From assembly GCA_000697665.1 (NCBI GenBank), contig KL197725.1, positions 97,255-161,254 of the forward strand: DNA of 64,000 bases, written 5' to 3'. The notes beneath the pieces were generated by a model, which had not been told where the DNA came from, did no database searches, and saw only the letters and a list, made by a program, of their open reading frames with translations. The position numbers and the translations under genes are program-made. This stretch comes from Jaapia argillacea MUCL 33604. Its lineage: Eukaryota; Basidiomycota; Agaricomycetes; Jaapiales; Jaapiaceae. Below are positions 12,497 through 24,477 of this stretch, one piece after another. Positions within the stretch are counted from its first letter, which is position 1; every line of letters begins with the position of its first letter.

Positions 12497-14567
12497 TAGC
12501 TTAGTGGTGGATCATTAGTATTTGTTTCTATGCTAGTATCCAAATAATTCACAGATTATATCTGCTCCTCCTCTATACCTGAGAATCAGCCATGCTGATC
12601 AGACCCTGTGCACGAGTCACTCATATGTTGCTCGACGAGAACCACACAAAACATATATATTGCTCACACTGAATCTGTTTCGAGTTTTCGAGGACCGAGG
12701 TGTTGAGATACCCACATGGACGATCTTCAGTATGGCATAGAAGCGTCCATCGCAAGTTTATGTGCAAGTACATCAGGGAGACAGGGGATGATGCATGGGC
12801 CAGTCATGCGGAGCTACATGGGTCAGACACCAGAAATGTAGGCGTGATGTATACATTTCCAAGTGAAGATGTCCAGCACAGTGGGGGTGCATTTCTCACA
12901 GATGTGACTGGTCAGTGCGCCACCAGCACCAGCCACATGCAAGGCACATGTCTGCAGAATGGTGGTGTAGGGACGTGGCATTGGTTGAGAAATGCCTGGC
13001 AATCGCCGACGCTGGACTTATCATTTTCAACGTGCTTTCAAGTACTCTGTCACCTTCCCTCACTCGCCCACCTATGTTTCTCTGGCCTACGCCTCACTCA
13101 TCCCTCCAGTCTCTTGTTGTATATCTGGCGGCTTTCAACTCGACCTCTCTCCATTCTGGCGCAACCACTATCCCTGGCACCTTGCAAGGAGCACACTTCA
13201 AGACCCCTTTGTCATACTGAAAATAAGCACTCCTCTGACTTGTTTTTCCTTGGACAGGCCTGGCTCATCTGAATGTTTGTGACGGGATTGTCATAGGTTG
13301 TAGTTTTAGGGGCTGCATGTTGTAGGAGTGTAGATACAAATTAGATAGGAAAATGTAATTTTCGTATAACTGTGAAATGTGTGGTCAGTGCCCGAAACCT
13401 GCCTGGCAAACTTTCCTTCTGAGGCCTCTGACGGCTCTGAGAAAATCCTGTCAGCCTGAAAGAGCGTCAGAGCATCCCCAGTTTTGCTGATGCTCCACTC
13501 TTCAATATGCTATGTTCAATGCGCACATAAAATGTTGGCTCTAGCTTGCGTTTTCCTAACACTGTGGGTCTACTCCACATCACAAGTCCTCGTATGAAAC
13601 GTGACTACTCGCCCCATTGGAATCTGATCCTTTTCATTTTCCGAGCTCTCATCTTGAGAATGGAGTTTATAGCAAGCGCCAACACAAGGACAGTTGGGAG
13701 TTGGGCGTTGAGTGCCAAGGATAGTTTGTGATGTATGCATGGATAAGGTGAGTGCCTCACTTATCTACACACCTTTGAATCCGAAGCCTCATGTTTGGCA
13801 TCTAGCATGATCCACCGAACTCCCAACGTCCTACCTTCCTACTCTCGCATTGTTCGCCTCAGTGAATTCTCTGCCCGCTTACCATGGAGAATTGGCCCTG
13901 GGTAGTTCCATTGTGGACTTTGAGATGGGATGGTGGTGAATGTTGGTGGGTATTGGATAATCCCCGAGCTCGGGCTGTGAATGTGAGAGGCCGAGGCTGA
14001 GGTTGGATAAGCATAGAGTTTCAAGTGTTGGTGGTCGATGATCGGTGAGATATCTCTTGATAAAGAAATTGAGTAATTTGATTCACCCATGGGAGAATGT
14101 CGTGTATAAGGGAGGGTTCGAGAGAAGGTGCTGGCCCGTTGACAAACCTTTCACAGGTCGACTGACTCCAACACCAAGTGTTTCAACAGTCGATTCTATT
14201 TCCCCCTTCAACCACCAAAACTCATCGTCAACTTGTCGTCTAGCAGTTGGCGGGATTTGAGTTTCGGAATTGGTTTTGGTTCGTTGCAGAACAACAGCAA
14301 GTTGACTGTGAAGAAATTGAAGAGTCTGGACGGGTTATACAGTAACTGGAGGTTGAGTCCATAGATCAGGGTGGACCGTTGGCTCAACTTCAGGTCCGCA
14401 CTCCAACTTGGCCTTCATTTTCTACAACTTGTTCACTCAGATTGACTCCTTACTCATGTCAGGCATTGTAATAAGGTTTATTCTGCAAGCGCTCTGGTGT
14501 AATACACTGCAAAATCGCACAAATTGATCTATCAGTCTATGTGAGAGATTTTCTTCAGTTGAGATAC
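12497..14567. other. Intergenic, no convincing gene
   Basis: Open frames here (for example 12700-13272) have no recognisable motif, no matching intron borders and no relative elsewhere in the window. A patch rich in CTGACG/TGTCAG lies at about 13420-13500. The stretch ends at the target-site duplication of the foldback MITE that starts at 14568. Confidence 0.45.
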
Positions 14568-15220
14568 CACCTTAAACAGGGCCAGATGTGTCGCTGGAGC
14601 ATGGTCAGAATAAATTCTGTATCATTGCCTCAATAAGTCTCTGGGGTGAGTGAGGCAGCAAAGCCTACATCGAAGTTTGACAGAGGCAATGACTTAGCAA
14701 AGAACTCAAAGGGGAACTACAGATCGAGAATTCAGGATGATAACCCAGATATAGAATATAAGAATCGGATAAGTGATGGCCACAAATGTGGCGACAAAAT
14801 TCAAACTATATTGCCGTCACACAAGTAAACTGTGAGCTGGATAATTACTTTTCCTATGTGTTGGGAGCATACCCATGGTAACCACCGTTTTAGGCTAGTT
14901 GCCATGGTTACCAGACTGTGCTGCCAACACATAGGAAAAGTAATTGTCCACTTCAAAGTTTACTTGTGCGACAGCCAATGTAGTTTGAATTTTGTCGCGC
15001 ATTTGTGATGATCACTTATCCTATTCTCATATTCCATATTTGGGTTAGCCTCTCGAATTCAAAATTTGTGATTCCTCTTCAAGATCTCCACAGAGTTATC
15101 AGCTCAGTTAAACTTCGATGTCAGCTTTGCTGCCTTCTCACTCCCAAGAACTTATCGAGGCAATGACTTGGAATTTATTCTGACTTTGCTATGCCGACAT
15201 GCCTGACCTTGTTTAAGGTG
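14568..15220. mobile_element. Foldback MITE, family with CACCTTAAACAG termini (copy 1)
   Basis: The 653-bp element is almost entirely one imperfect palindrome. It begins CACCTTAAACAGG and ends with the inverse, CTTGTTTAAGGTG. The 3-bp sequence TAC flanks both ends (14565-14567 and 15221-15223), a target-site duplication. The two arms pair throughout: for example ggcagcaaagcctacatcgaag on the left matches cttcgatgtcagctttgctgcc on the right. The loop centre near 14880-14910 contains catggtaaccacc and gccatggttacc. It has no coding capacity. A 3-bp duplication and CAC start fit a CACTA-like or related DNA transposon, but no autonomous relative was identified. Confidence 0.85.
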
Positions 15221-15445
15221 TACTGTCAGTCCCCTCGTGTTCACCTTATTCAGCCTCCCTGCACACTTCGGGGATGTATTTCTGCGCAAACTTGTTCGCT
15301 TGGACTCCCTTCAAGTTCAAGTACCCTGCTTGGCTGATTTCGACGAGACCTTTCACATCTCCACCCAAGACTTGCTCAAAGACATACACACATAATATGC
15401 CCTCTCATCTTCATCTGGCCCTAGTCTCTTGTCACCCAACTCACC

Positions 15446-17420
15446 ATGTTAGTTTCTGACGTCTGCCATAACAGATCAATGTGGGGCATTGTCTCCAGCT
15501 GCCAGACGACCGTTCTCGCTTGCACCTAGGTTGCTATCCATCTGAACATTCCAGGGCCCGATGAATCATCCATCAAGGTTACTTTTCGCCGCATAGGCCT
15601 TACCCTCATGGCGTTGATTGCACTGGAGTTGGTGATTTTGTGGGCGATGAAGCAGTGGTTTTGTCCTCGTCGGATTGCAAAGGATCATTCAGGTGCAATT
15701 GCCTTACGCGACTTTCTCATCACAAGTATTCTGATACCGAGTTTTAGCACGCGGGTGGACGAAGACTCATGGCTTCTTCGCTGTGATGGGCAGCTTTATG
15801 CGAGTTTGAGGAAAGATGGAGGTAGCATTGAAAGTCATCCTCCCGAACAATCTCGACAATCTCGCCGAATTTCCCCCAGTCACAGAGGTTCAAATACAAG
15901 ATAAAAGTAAATGCAATGCACTTTCCAAAGGACTCGTCTTAGTCCAAATGACTTGGTTTATCCTTCAATGCTTAGGTCAAGCAATTGAGCACCTTCCCAT
16001 CACCAAACTCAAAATCGCTATGCTCGCATTCACGATTCTCAATCTCGCCACCTACTCGTTTTGGTGGAATAAACCCACCAATGTGCAGTGCCCCTATCCC
16101 ATTTGCGAGAAGCCGACTATATATGAAGACGAAGTGCTTGAAGGAGGGGACAAAGCTGAGAATAGATCCAAGGACTACCACGGAAGGGGGAATGGTTTCC
16201 TCCGCCTTGCTACCTGATTGAATTCTGGCATTTGAGCTGTGTTTTCTTGGGTATGGGATGAGTCAGTGATGGATGATCCTCTTCCAATGGATTTTGTAGC
16301 ACTCCCTTTCTTCATTCTAGTCAACAGTTTCCTCAAGCCCTTCTTTACCCCAAAAATTGACAAAGATAGGCCTATGCAGGTACCGACATTCTATGCAGGA
16401 GACCTTGAGGATAAGGAGGAAAGTCTGATCGCGTGGATTTCAGCTCTGCTGGCCAGCGTGTTCGGAGCAATTCATTGTTTTGCTTGGTCTCTTCAATTTC
16501 TTTTACACACGCAGCAGTTGGTCTGGTGTATATCCGCTGTCACCATCACTTCAGCACCACTTCTGGCAATGGCTATATTTCATTTTCGAGATGCTGTTTC
16601 GACGTTTAGAACAGGATTTAGCCTCATGATAATATTCTCTCTCACCACATTGATATCCATTACATATGTCATTGCCCGCATTACCCTACTTGTCCTTGCA
16701 TTCATATTGCTTCGCTCCCTTCCTTGTGAGGCATACACCTTAAACAGACCTGACTGTGAGATGTTAGAACACCCTGAATATGATCCTTACCATTGCCTCA
16801 ATTTGTTGGGGGATTTGGGGTGGGAATAAAGTCGACAACTCAGTCAAAATGTGATAACAGGTTTGGTGAGACCCCACAGCCAATGCTCGAACTCTGAATT
16901 TGCCACAATGGACCAAATTTGGAATTTGGTGCACGAATAAGTGGCTTGGCATATTCCGACACAAATGCAAAGTATTGTCACCCTCGCATAGACAAAGTGA
17001 AAGCTGATCTTTTTGTTTACCTTTGCTGCAGCTGCATATCCTATTCTTCAGTGTGTTGTCATGGTTACGAAGGGTATGCAACCGCAGCAAAGGTAAACAA
17101 AATGATCAGCATTTGCTTTGTCTATGCTGCTGTGACAATACTTTGCATTTGTGTCGGAATATGCCAAGCCACTTATCTGAGTGCTAAATTCTAAATTTGG
17201 TTGGTTGTGACAAATTCAGAGTTTGAGCATCAGCTATGGGGTCTCGTCGAACCTGTTATCACATTTTGACTTAGCTGTCGACTGTATTCCCACCCCAAAC
17301 CACTCGACAAATTGAGGCAATGGTAAGGATCATGTTCAGAATATTCTACTATTTTACAGCTGGGTCTGTTTAAGGTGATACGAGACTGTTTATTGGACAA
17401 CATTCATCCCTCACCTCTAG
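15446..17420 (+). pseudogene. Membrane protein paralogue (copy 2), nonsense mutation and MITE in the last codons
   Basis: The start MLVSDVCHNRSMWGIVSSC at 15446 matches copy 1 at 3490. The conserved CTWVA tryptophan has become a stop (TAG, 15527-15529). The rest continues recognisably: HLNIPGPDESSIK, an exon at about 15740-16215 (MTWFILQCLGQAIEHLPIT, FWWNKPTNV) and a third block from 16239 (AWISALLASVFGAIHCFAW, VIARITLLVLAFILLRSLP). The reading frame changes near 15810 and at 16215. At 16736 a 642-bp MITE interrupts the gene. The final codons resume immediately after it, ETVYWTTFIPHL with TAG at 17418-17420, exactly as at the end of copy 1. The sequence before the start also resembles that before copy 3, so the promoter was duplicated too. 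Confidence 0.85.
16736..17377. mobile_element. Foldback MITE, CACCTTAAACAG family (copy 2), inside the pseudogene
   Basis: The 642-bp palindromic element begins CACCTTAAACAGACC and ends GGGTCTGTTTAAGGTG. ATA is duplicated on both sides (16733-16735, 17378-17380). Removing the element and one ATA restores the end of the membrane protein gene relative to copies 1 and 3, which confirms the insertion borders. The arms pair over most of their length (for example ggtttggtgagaccccac with gtggggtctcgtcgaacc in inverse). The inner loop contains gtcatggttacgaagggta. The terminal 12 bp and the 3-bp duplication match the copy at 14568. Confidence 0.9.
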
Positions 17421-19705
17421 TCATTCACCTGTAATCCATTCTCTCCCGTGACTTGATACCATATCAATCGGCGAAGACGCGTACACCAACATAGATAGAA
17501 GACTCACATGTGCTATGGCGCACATTGTATCTCGGGACCACAAACCGCTTGATTACCTGCCAACACCAACACCCCACCATCTTCAACATTCCAAGTCCCT
17601 ACCCTCGCATAAAGCCGACCGTAACAAGAGCCCATCTGTGCTTTGATACTGATACTCCACGCAGACGAGAGGCAGAGGAACAATATAGATTCCAGAACGA
17701 TTTGTCAAGGTCATAAGACCAAGCCATCCATCGACTTATCCAGAGCATCCAGAACTGAGTTCTATTATGCCAATCCCATTGATATGCGAAGGAGCAACTG
17801 GGAGTTTCTACGTTTCCTTCGACAGGTTCCGGAAGTGATTAATTATTGAAGTCGAAGGCGAGTTGGCTGTAGGATCTGGATGACTCATGACACAACCTCC
17901 TATTCATGAACACATTGACATCATTGCATTCCCTTTGAAATCTCCATGACGGTCGACCACGAGACAATGGCGGGGTTGGATGGAGTCTTTGCAATGATGA
18001 CCCCTACATCAGAGGAAATACGACTGAAGCGATGTTCTTGTAACCCATAGACTAAAGTTTGAAAATTCCAGGAAGATACGGTGGTGTGGTAAGAACGTCT
18101 CCTGTTGTGGTTTTTCATCACTGTAGGGATAGGAAGACGGGGATCCAACCTCAATGTCGAAGGAAGTTGAGGCCAAATATTTCTTGGCATGAGAACGTTA
18201 TAAAGAAGTGACCTGAGGCCGATCGAAATTCCCGACAACATCCTGGTATCAAGCACGACTTAGCATATAGTCAACCCAGAGAGGAAAATGTCAATGCACA
18301 CATACATCTACACCTCAATCACACTAGCCAAACAGCCAAACCACACACCACCCAATTCCTCTCAGTTGAACAGTCTCAGATCCAACCTAAACCCTACCAT
18401 CAAGCAATCAGACCTCTGTAACGTCAAGCAATCAGACCTCTGTAACGTCAAGCAATCAGACCTCTGTAACGTCAAGCTAAAGCGCCCATCTATATGCGCC
18501 CAATTATCACCGTGGTCAAGACCACAACTCTTGCATCGCTGCGAGGGTCGAGGGTCGAAGCTATCTGAATTTGCACCCCTAGTGGAGCTGGGATCGATTT
18601 GGAGGTTGATTGGCCAGAAGTTAGGGTCTGACTGATGTTCACGAAATGGGAGGGTCTGATGAATTCGATCACTTCGTAGACTTGGGATTCGAGTCGGAGG
18701 CGCACTGGAATATGGAGAGATGATGATAGGATGATTATGGCTGACGTTTACAATGGAGGAAAATAATGCACTCACACCGGAAGAATAAACACCAAGAGGA
18801 TCGACAATTCCGACCCACAGACCAATGCTCATAAATCCATAATCAAGACTCCTACACATCTGAGACCTCTCCCCTGACCCACGATGTTTCCGCTCCCTCT
18901 GAAGGAGAAACTTTGAACGAGATACGAGAAAGAGGGGATCCAAAACCCCTTATCCCTCATCACACTAGAACAACTTGCATCGCCCAGCGGTTCGAAATCA
19001 TCTCTCAGCCTCTCATACTGATCCCCAGGCATGACATTCCAACGAGCCTCCCAATTGAACTGTAGTCACGACAGAGAGGTGGCTCGTAAGTGTGATGAGC
19101 GTACACATGCTGATTGGATGGTGAGTCAGCAGCTACGGATCCAACTAGGCTCCAGTCAACTAGACAAATCCGTTCTGAACAAAACGACATTGCGAAATGG
19201 TATCCACAGCCCACGTGGCAGCGAAGTTGATGAGCAAGTTAGAGTAGGAGGTTTGAGATGTGTTGGATTGGGGGGGAGTCGGGGGAGTTGAGGGAGTTCA
19301 GAATTTCATGGCAAATGGTCCTGATTTTGGATGGAAGGCTGTGTATGTGGGTTCTACTGAGTCGAAGATGAGGGACAGATCGCGGAGGAGGGAACAGGAT
19401 TCTTACAGGAGGCTGGCGTGCAGGATTATCACAACATGGCTTCATCCCTACGTCGAGCCAATCGTAGACACATGCATCCGGATGGGCGCACGGCCAACCC
19501 CTCCACCTCCACCATCCCACCAACATCTCCTAGATAGAATCCATCCAAATTTGATGAGCACCTGGTGGCTATATGCACCTAAAAAGCAACCGATGGGCTG
19601 AAGGGAAGAGGACAGTGATATCAATTCTCGATATGACTGGGGCAAGCGCTGGTGCACGACAGTGGTGAGAAAGGGTGTTTCTTTGAGAAGGAATGGGCTT
19701 AAAGG
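17421..19705. other. Intergenic with a 24-bp tandem repeat, no recognised gene
   Basis: Several open frames occur (17921-18256 minus, 18288-18635 plus, 18362-18943 minus). None carries a motif I recognise and none has a relative in the window. The 18.3-18.9 kb frames on both strands run through the small tandem repeat, so at least part of each is accidental. A degraded host gene cannot be excluded. Confidence 0.4.
18401..18472. repeat. Tandem repeat, 24 bp x 3
   Basis: The unit caagcaatcagacctctgta plus acgt is present three times without mismatch at 18401, 18425 and 18449, followed by a partial unit. Because 24 is a multiple of three, both strands stay open across it, which creates repetitive peptide frames. 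Confidence 0.9.
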
Positions 19706-20089
19706 GTGGGTATGGTCATTGGTGAAGGGCCTGCAAAAGAGGTGAACGTTGGATTGATTTCGATAAAAACAAATGGGACTTACGAGAGATGGGCTTTCAA
19801 CGCAGAGATCAAGGAGCTGAGGCAGGTTCCCCAAACTCAATCCAATATCCAAGCCTCAATTCTCAAAGTGTGCCACCTCGCAGAGCACATTAACGTCATC
19901 AACTACCCATGTGCTGCTCAACCTGACCACAATGACATCTCTCCATCATCCTCGACCTCCTATACAATGTCAAACCCGCCCATCAACAGCAGTGATACCT
20001 CATTCCCGTCGGTGTCCTCCAGCTCCAAAGGTGTTTTGTACACTCATTCAGATTGGAAAACCAAGTGGGTTGACTGGAAGGTGGGTTGA
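19706..20089 (+). CDS. Possible HORMA-like fragment, uncertain
   Basis: This open frame contains KEVNVGLISIKTNGTYERWAFNAEI, split here as VNVGLISIKTNG, then YERWAFNAEI, then IQASILKVCHLAEHINVI. A strand ending in a turn and (L/Y)ERWxF, followed by a helix spaced like IQxxIxxI, resembles the centre of MAD2/REV7/ATG101-type HORMA domains. The upstream helices of a HORMA domain were not found in any frame. The C-terminal part (serine-rich, then HSDWKTKWVDWK) is not diagnostic. It may be a gene fragment or a chance resemblance. No exon model is offered. Confidence 0.25.
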   Translation: MGMVIGEGPAKEVNVGLISIKTNGTYERWAFNAEIKELRQVPQTQSNIQASILKVCHLAEHINVINYPCAAQPDHNDISPSSSTSYTMSNPPINSSDTSFPSVSSSSKGVLYTHSDWKTKWVDWKVG

Positions 20090-20419
20090 ATGGAATAAGT
20101 TGGTTGGGAACGAGGAACAAGGGGCAAGCAAGTTGTGGATCAAGCCTTGAGCTTAAAGTGAGGTCGACGTCAAGAGCAACAACAAAGCAACCATCAATCC
20201 AAGTTTGGTTGTGTTTACTAAATGCCCAAATGCGTCAGTGAAGTGATTAGGGTTAGGGGGCACCTGCTCGTCGTTTTTCCTCTGCTATCTGCTGTTATAA
20301 GTTCCCGACCCTGGAGAAGACGCAATCAAAAGGCTAATATATCTCATCGACCTCTCTTCCATGAATATTTCACCATTCATTCATCACGAATCTAACTTCG
20401 CTCCCCTTCCATGACCAGC

Positions 20420-21852
20420 AACGAATGCTCAATAATGATTCTCAATTCAAACCCAAAAATGACTGATCTAGCCCAAACTCTTCATTTCTTATCCCTTGCC
20501 ACGAATTGTCATGACAGCTATGCCAGCTTCAAGGTTAATTTGGACTTCCCACCTGGATTGACGTCGCATACCTCCACCGATCTCTTCCCGTTCTTGGATT
20601 CAGGACCTATCTTTCCTCGGCACGCTCAGCCCAACCCTTCCCTGGCTCTTCATCCCCAAGCCAGTTATGGACTACTGCTCATTGGGAATGCAGCATCTGA
20701 TCTCTATTGATCATACACATTATAATCGGTTCGTGCATCAATTCAAGAACGTTGTTAACCATTTTAATTCCTCCTCATCACTCTTCCCTCATCTCCCATT
20801 CAAAAGCCCATCCTGATCGACGTTGTGGAGCTAAACCACCCAAAAAGTTGACACCATATGTGCATCAATCTCTTTTCAGTTCAAGGGTCCAGGGCCTGCC
20901 ACTCTTGCTCCAGCTACATACATCCCAGCCCCTCCTCAGCTCTTCGCATTCCTCATGCCCAGTATGGGCTTTCTCTGGTATGGGATCTGGCATCTGGCCT
21001 CAAACAATCAGGCGGGGTACGATCGGTTTTTGCATTTCTTCAAGAACATTGTTAATGTTTGTAATTCTCCCACTCCCATCATCCCCAATCTCCCCAAAAG
21101 GCACAGCTACACATCGTCAGCGCAGATTTCAATGGTTGGCATAAGAGCCCGAATACCAGAAGATTGGCCAATAGCCAGCAATAGTTGGTGAGACGATCCG
21201 AACTATACCATGAAGCTTTTGGAGGTTTGATTTGCAGTTCTCATGCTACGTTCCTGTTGTTTTTGATAGGGCTTTGACTGGTGCAGGCTAGGTTGGAATC
21301 GATTGATTGATTGACAGTTTACGATTTATTTCATGCCTGCACTTCTTCCCCTGTACCTGGTCTGAAGTCTGGCTTGTGTGGCCTGTGTAGGACTTTTGCT
21401 CATCAATTGGTCAATGTGCAGTGTTTGATGGTCTTGTCAGTCCATCGAGACCTCACTGCAAGGCAACTCGATCAGTCGAGCTGTCGTGAGGGTGTTGTTC
21501 CAGGCTGTGGACGCCAGTCAATAACTCTGGAAAAGGCAACTACTTAGCTCACTTTGAACCCGTTAATGCAAAGTCAAAAGTTAGATCTAGTTAGAATCGA
21601 GTCTGGCCACTACTAGTCTCTGTCAACGTCGTGTTTGGCTCGATTACAGCCACTTAACGCTCACTGGCCTTGCATATCCGCATGCACACTTCTTTTTGCA
21701 TCGACTCCCTTCAAGCACCCATCTCAACTTACCATTCAACCACACGCATCTTCACCATCTGTCATTACCACCCAAGCACTACTTGAAGACTTACTTGCTG
21801 ATCTCACCCTCGCATCCTCATCTGGCACTAGCTTTCCGCAATCGAACCCACC
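20420..21852. other. Intergenic with a degenerate 0.3-kb tandem duplication
   Basis: The segment around 20625-20800 (cagcccaacccttccctggctcttc, then caattcaagaacgttgttaac and ctcctcatcactcttccctcatctccc) recurs in diverged form at about 20925-21100 (tttcttcaagaacattgttaa, then ctcccatcatccccaatctcccc). No gene is recognisable. The last few hundred bases before 21853 resemble the upstream region of membrane protein copy 2 (shared string tcgactcccttcaag). Confidence 0.4.
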
Positions 21853-23192
21853 ATGTCCACTTCCGACCTCTGCCATCACAGGACGGTTTGGAGAATCGTC
21901 TCCAGCTGCTTGACCACCATTTTTGCTTGTACCTGGGTTGCTGTCCACCCAAACATTCCCAGTCCCTACAAGACAAACATTCAGATTACTTTGCACCAGA
22001 TCAGACTTATGTTGATCACATTGATCGCACTGGAGCTCATCATTGTCTGGGTGATGAAACAATGGTTCGTGTCCCTCCAATTAGCAAAATATCATGCAGG
22101 TGTGGAAACTTTTTCTAGCTGTGAATGCTGAAGCACTGAATCATGTGTTGAGATGACGGATGGACTCAGACCCACAGTTTCTTCACACTTATGGGTGGGT
22201 TCATGCAAGTAGAAGTTCGTGGTAGACAGGAGATCCTGCTGGGACTCGTCCTACCAGATATTCACAATGGTCACGACAGACAGGAATATCTGCTCGTCTC
22301 AGAGACTCAAATCCAGGATAGAAGCAAGTGCGACGCCCTATCAAAATCACTTGTCTTACTTCAGACGTCCTGGTTCATCCTTCAGTGCATCGCTCATGCC
22401 ATCGAGGGTCTTCCCATCACTCCACTTGAAATCACTACACTTGCCTTCACCATCCTTAACCTAGCCACATTCAGATTCTGGTGGAATAAACCTGCAGATC
22501 TACGTTGTGCCTATTCTATCCGAGTCGGTGGGCAGACCAGTGCAGATGTTGGTGAAGGGTCCAACTCAGGCGAGGATGAACACCACTATGCAGCTGAAGC
22601 AGAAGCTGGGGTGGGAGGTGATCGTGGACAAACGAGTTGATTTTCCTGCGCTGCTTTCCATTCACGCTCCAGCCTGCGGCACACGATCTCGTTATTGAAT
22701 GAGATAACCAGTGATTCTCAGTATATTTCACCTAGTCATTGGCTTATTCACATAATCACCATGCCCATCTTTGGCTCTGAGGTTCATAATGGTGGGGACA
22801 TTCAGGAAGTGCCGACCTTCTATGCAGGAGACTTGTTGGACCCCGAGGTAGTTTGCATCACCTGGATTTCTGCACTCATCACAACCATCTTTGGGGCCAT
22901 CCATTTTCTCACCTGGTCTCTTCAGTTTCCATACCAAAGGGAACAAGTCGCCTGGCACAATTTTTCAATCCTCACCTCACTCATACCGTTATCTTTTACA
23001 TTAGTGCTCTTGGGGGAGGGGCGATACTATACACCGTGATCGGGGTCGTTTTTCGGCATAGTGGTTGTACTAACTATCTTCTACATCGTGTCTCATCTCA
23101 GACTACTGATCCTTTCATTTGTGTCCCTTCGCTCTCTTCCCCCTGGTACATTCGAGACGGTGTATTGGACGACCTTTATTCCACATCTGTAA
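21853..23192 (+). pseudogene. Membrane protein paralogue (copy 3), frameshifted
   Basis: The start MSTSDLCHHRTVWRIVSSC, the CTWVAVHPNIPSP motif and the following hydrophobic segment match copies 1 and 2. The first exon ends near 22100, where copy 1 has its intron. The second exon contains the diagnostic LQTSWFILQCIAHAIEGLPIT and FRFWWNKPADL. A block at 22695-23039 carries VPTFYAGDLLDPE and TWISALITTIFGAIHFLTW. The C-terminus (VSLRSLPPGTFE, TVYWTTFIPHL) is in yet another frame and ends with TAA at 23190-23192. At least two frame changes (about 22640-22700 and 23030-23050) cannot be explained by introns of the copy 1 gene. The loop between FWWNKP and FYAG is also shortened or scrambled. It retains the tryptophan lost in copy 2. 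Confidence 0.8.
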
Positions 23193-24477
23193 TTTCCCCC
23201 TTTTCACGCTCTTCGATATCCAGCCTGCTGTGTATGATAGCACGTCCCAATTCCCTCTGGTAGCAGAATATGATTAATTCGCAGAGAACGTCCAGGTTTC
23301 CCTATCGTGAAATGGCATCGTGGGGGAAGCATGCGTTATCAATTGCGATACCTTGATCTTCCACCACTTTGTCGAGGTCTGCTAACCAGATGGAAACTGA
23401 CAATAATCTGGTATGGGAGTCAGTGCATGAGGCACACTGAAGGACGTGTGGCTGATGTACACTCCAGTTCGGACGGAGAGATGGGGAATTCCAAAAGGTA
23501 CATGATTGATCCAGATTGATCCATACAGGATCGCCTGTAGGCTCGCATCGTGATACGTTTCTCACTGGGCAAACAAATAGCCCACCAGGCCAACCGAGTG
23601 GCCCCCGTAAAAGGAGAATGAAAGTTTACGAGTTGATCCTCACCAAGAGACGGCTGTGTGGACACACAGGTAGGCGTATCCGAGTTTTGGTGGAAGCTCT
23701 ATTACTGGGGGAAATGGGTCTGCAGAGGCTGGGGATTTGTCTCATTGATGGTAAGACCCAAGCTGTGATCAATAGTTAGTGGTAAATCAGGACTTCAGTG
23801 ATATTACAATGGCTGCAATGGAACAGGTTCCTCACCTGGTAGTCTCGCCAAGAATGGGGAACTTTTGAACTACAGTGGTTGGCAACCAACCATCTCCTGC
23901 AGCGTCGGATGACGACCATCAAGTCTGCAACCCATCATGATGCCAATCTACACAAACATACAGAAATACGACTGAGCCAGCCACCTCCGCACTCCTACAA
24001 AACGCGAGCAGCTGGCCAGTCAAACAACCGCCCGCCACAAGAATGGTAAAAGTAAGGCAAATCCCACCTCAAAAGACAGATTAACTCACCACCAAGCCCT
24101 GACATCATGGCAAACGAACAAGGACCGAGCCCGACAGCCTCTCAACTGCCCAAGTATGCTGGACACGTCATTCAAAAAAACTGGCCCCAGTGGAGGGAGG
24201 AATACGAGGTCACTGGCAGTGAATCTTCAATGGAGACGAGGTTTGGTGGGTGTATCAGTTGTAGGCAAAGGTTGTGTGTTGGGGAAATAGGTTGGCGCCA
24301 ATGTACAGAACATCTAATTCATCTCGAAGATACGCCGACGGGGAGAGGGTGGACCCAGGACATCAGCAAATCGGCATTTCCCTGGTGCCCCTGGAAGGAC
24401 TGGTGAAGTTTCAACAGTAGTCTTGGGAGTGTCAGACAATACTAGTCGTCAGACGAATCACCATACAATGAAAACTA
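23193..24477. other. Intergenic; one small unsupported open frame
   Basis: The 99-codon frame at 24107-24406 (starts MANEQGPSPTASQLPKYAG, contains CISCRQRLC and WPQWREEY) has an ATG in plausible context but no relative that I recognise. The remainder shows nothing. This stretch should contain the 3' end of the Plavaka-type element, but I could not identify a terminal repeat. Confidence 0.35.

Noticed and set aside
12700-13272. 190-codon open frame on plus strand
   Set aside because: Longer than most chance frames but no motif, no relative and overlapping open frames in the other phases.
17921-18256. 111-codon open frame on minus strand
   Set aside because: No motif or relative seen; cannot be supported as a gene.
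18401-18472. Tandem repeats as a CRISPR-like array
   Set aside because: Units are contiguous with no spacers, and the genome is eukaryotic.
24107-24406. 99-codon open frame with CISCRQRLC
   Set aside because: Start context is acceptable but the frame has no known domain or second copy; mentioned only within the intergenic entry.
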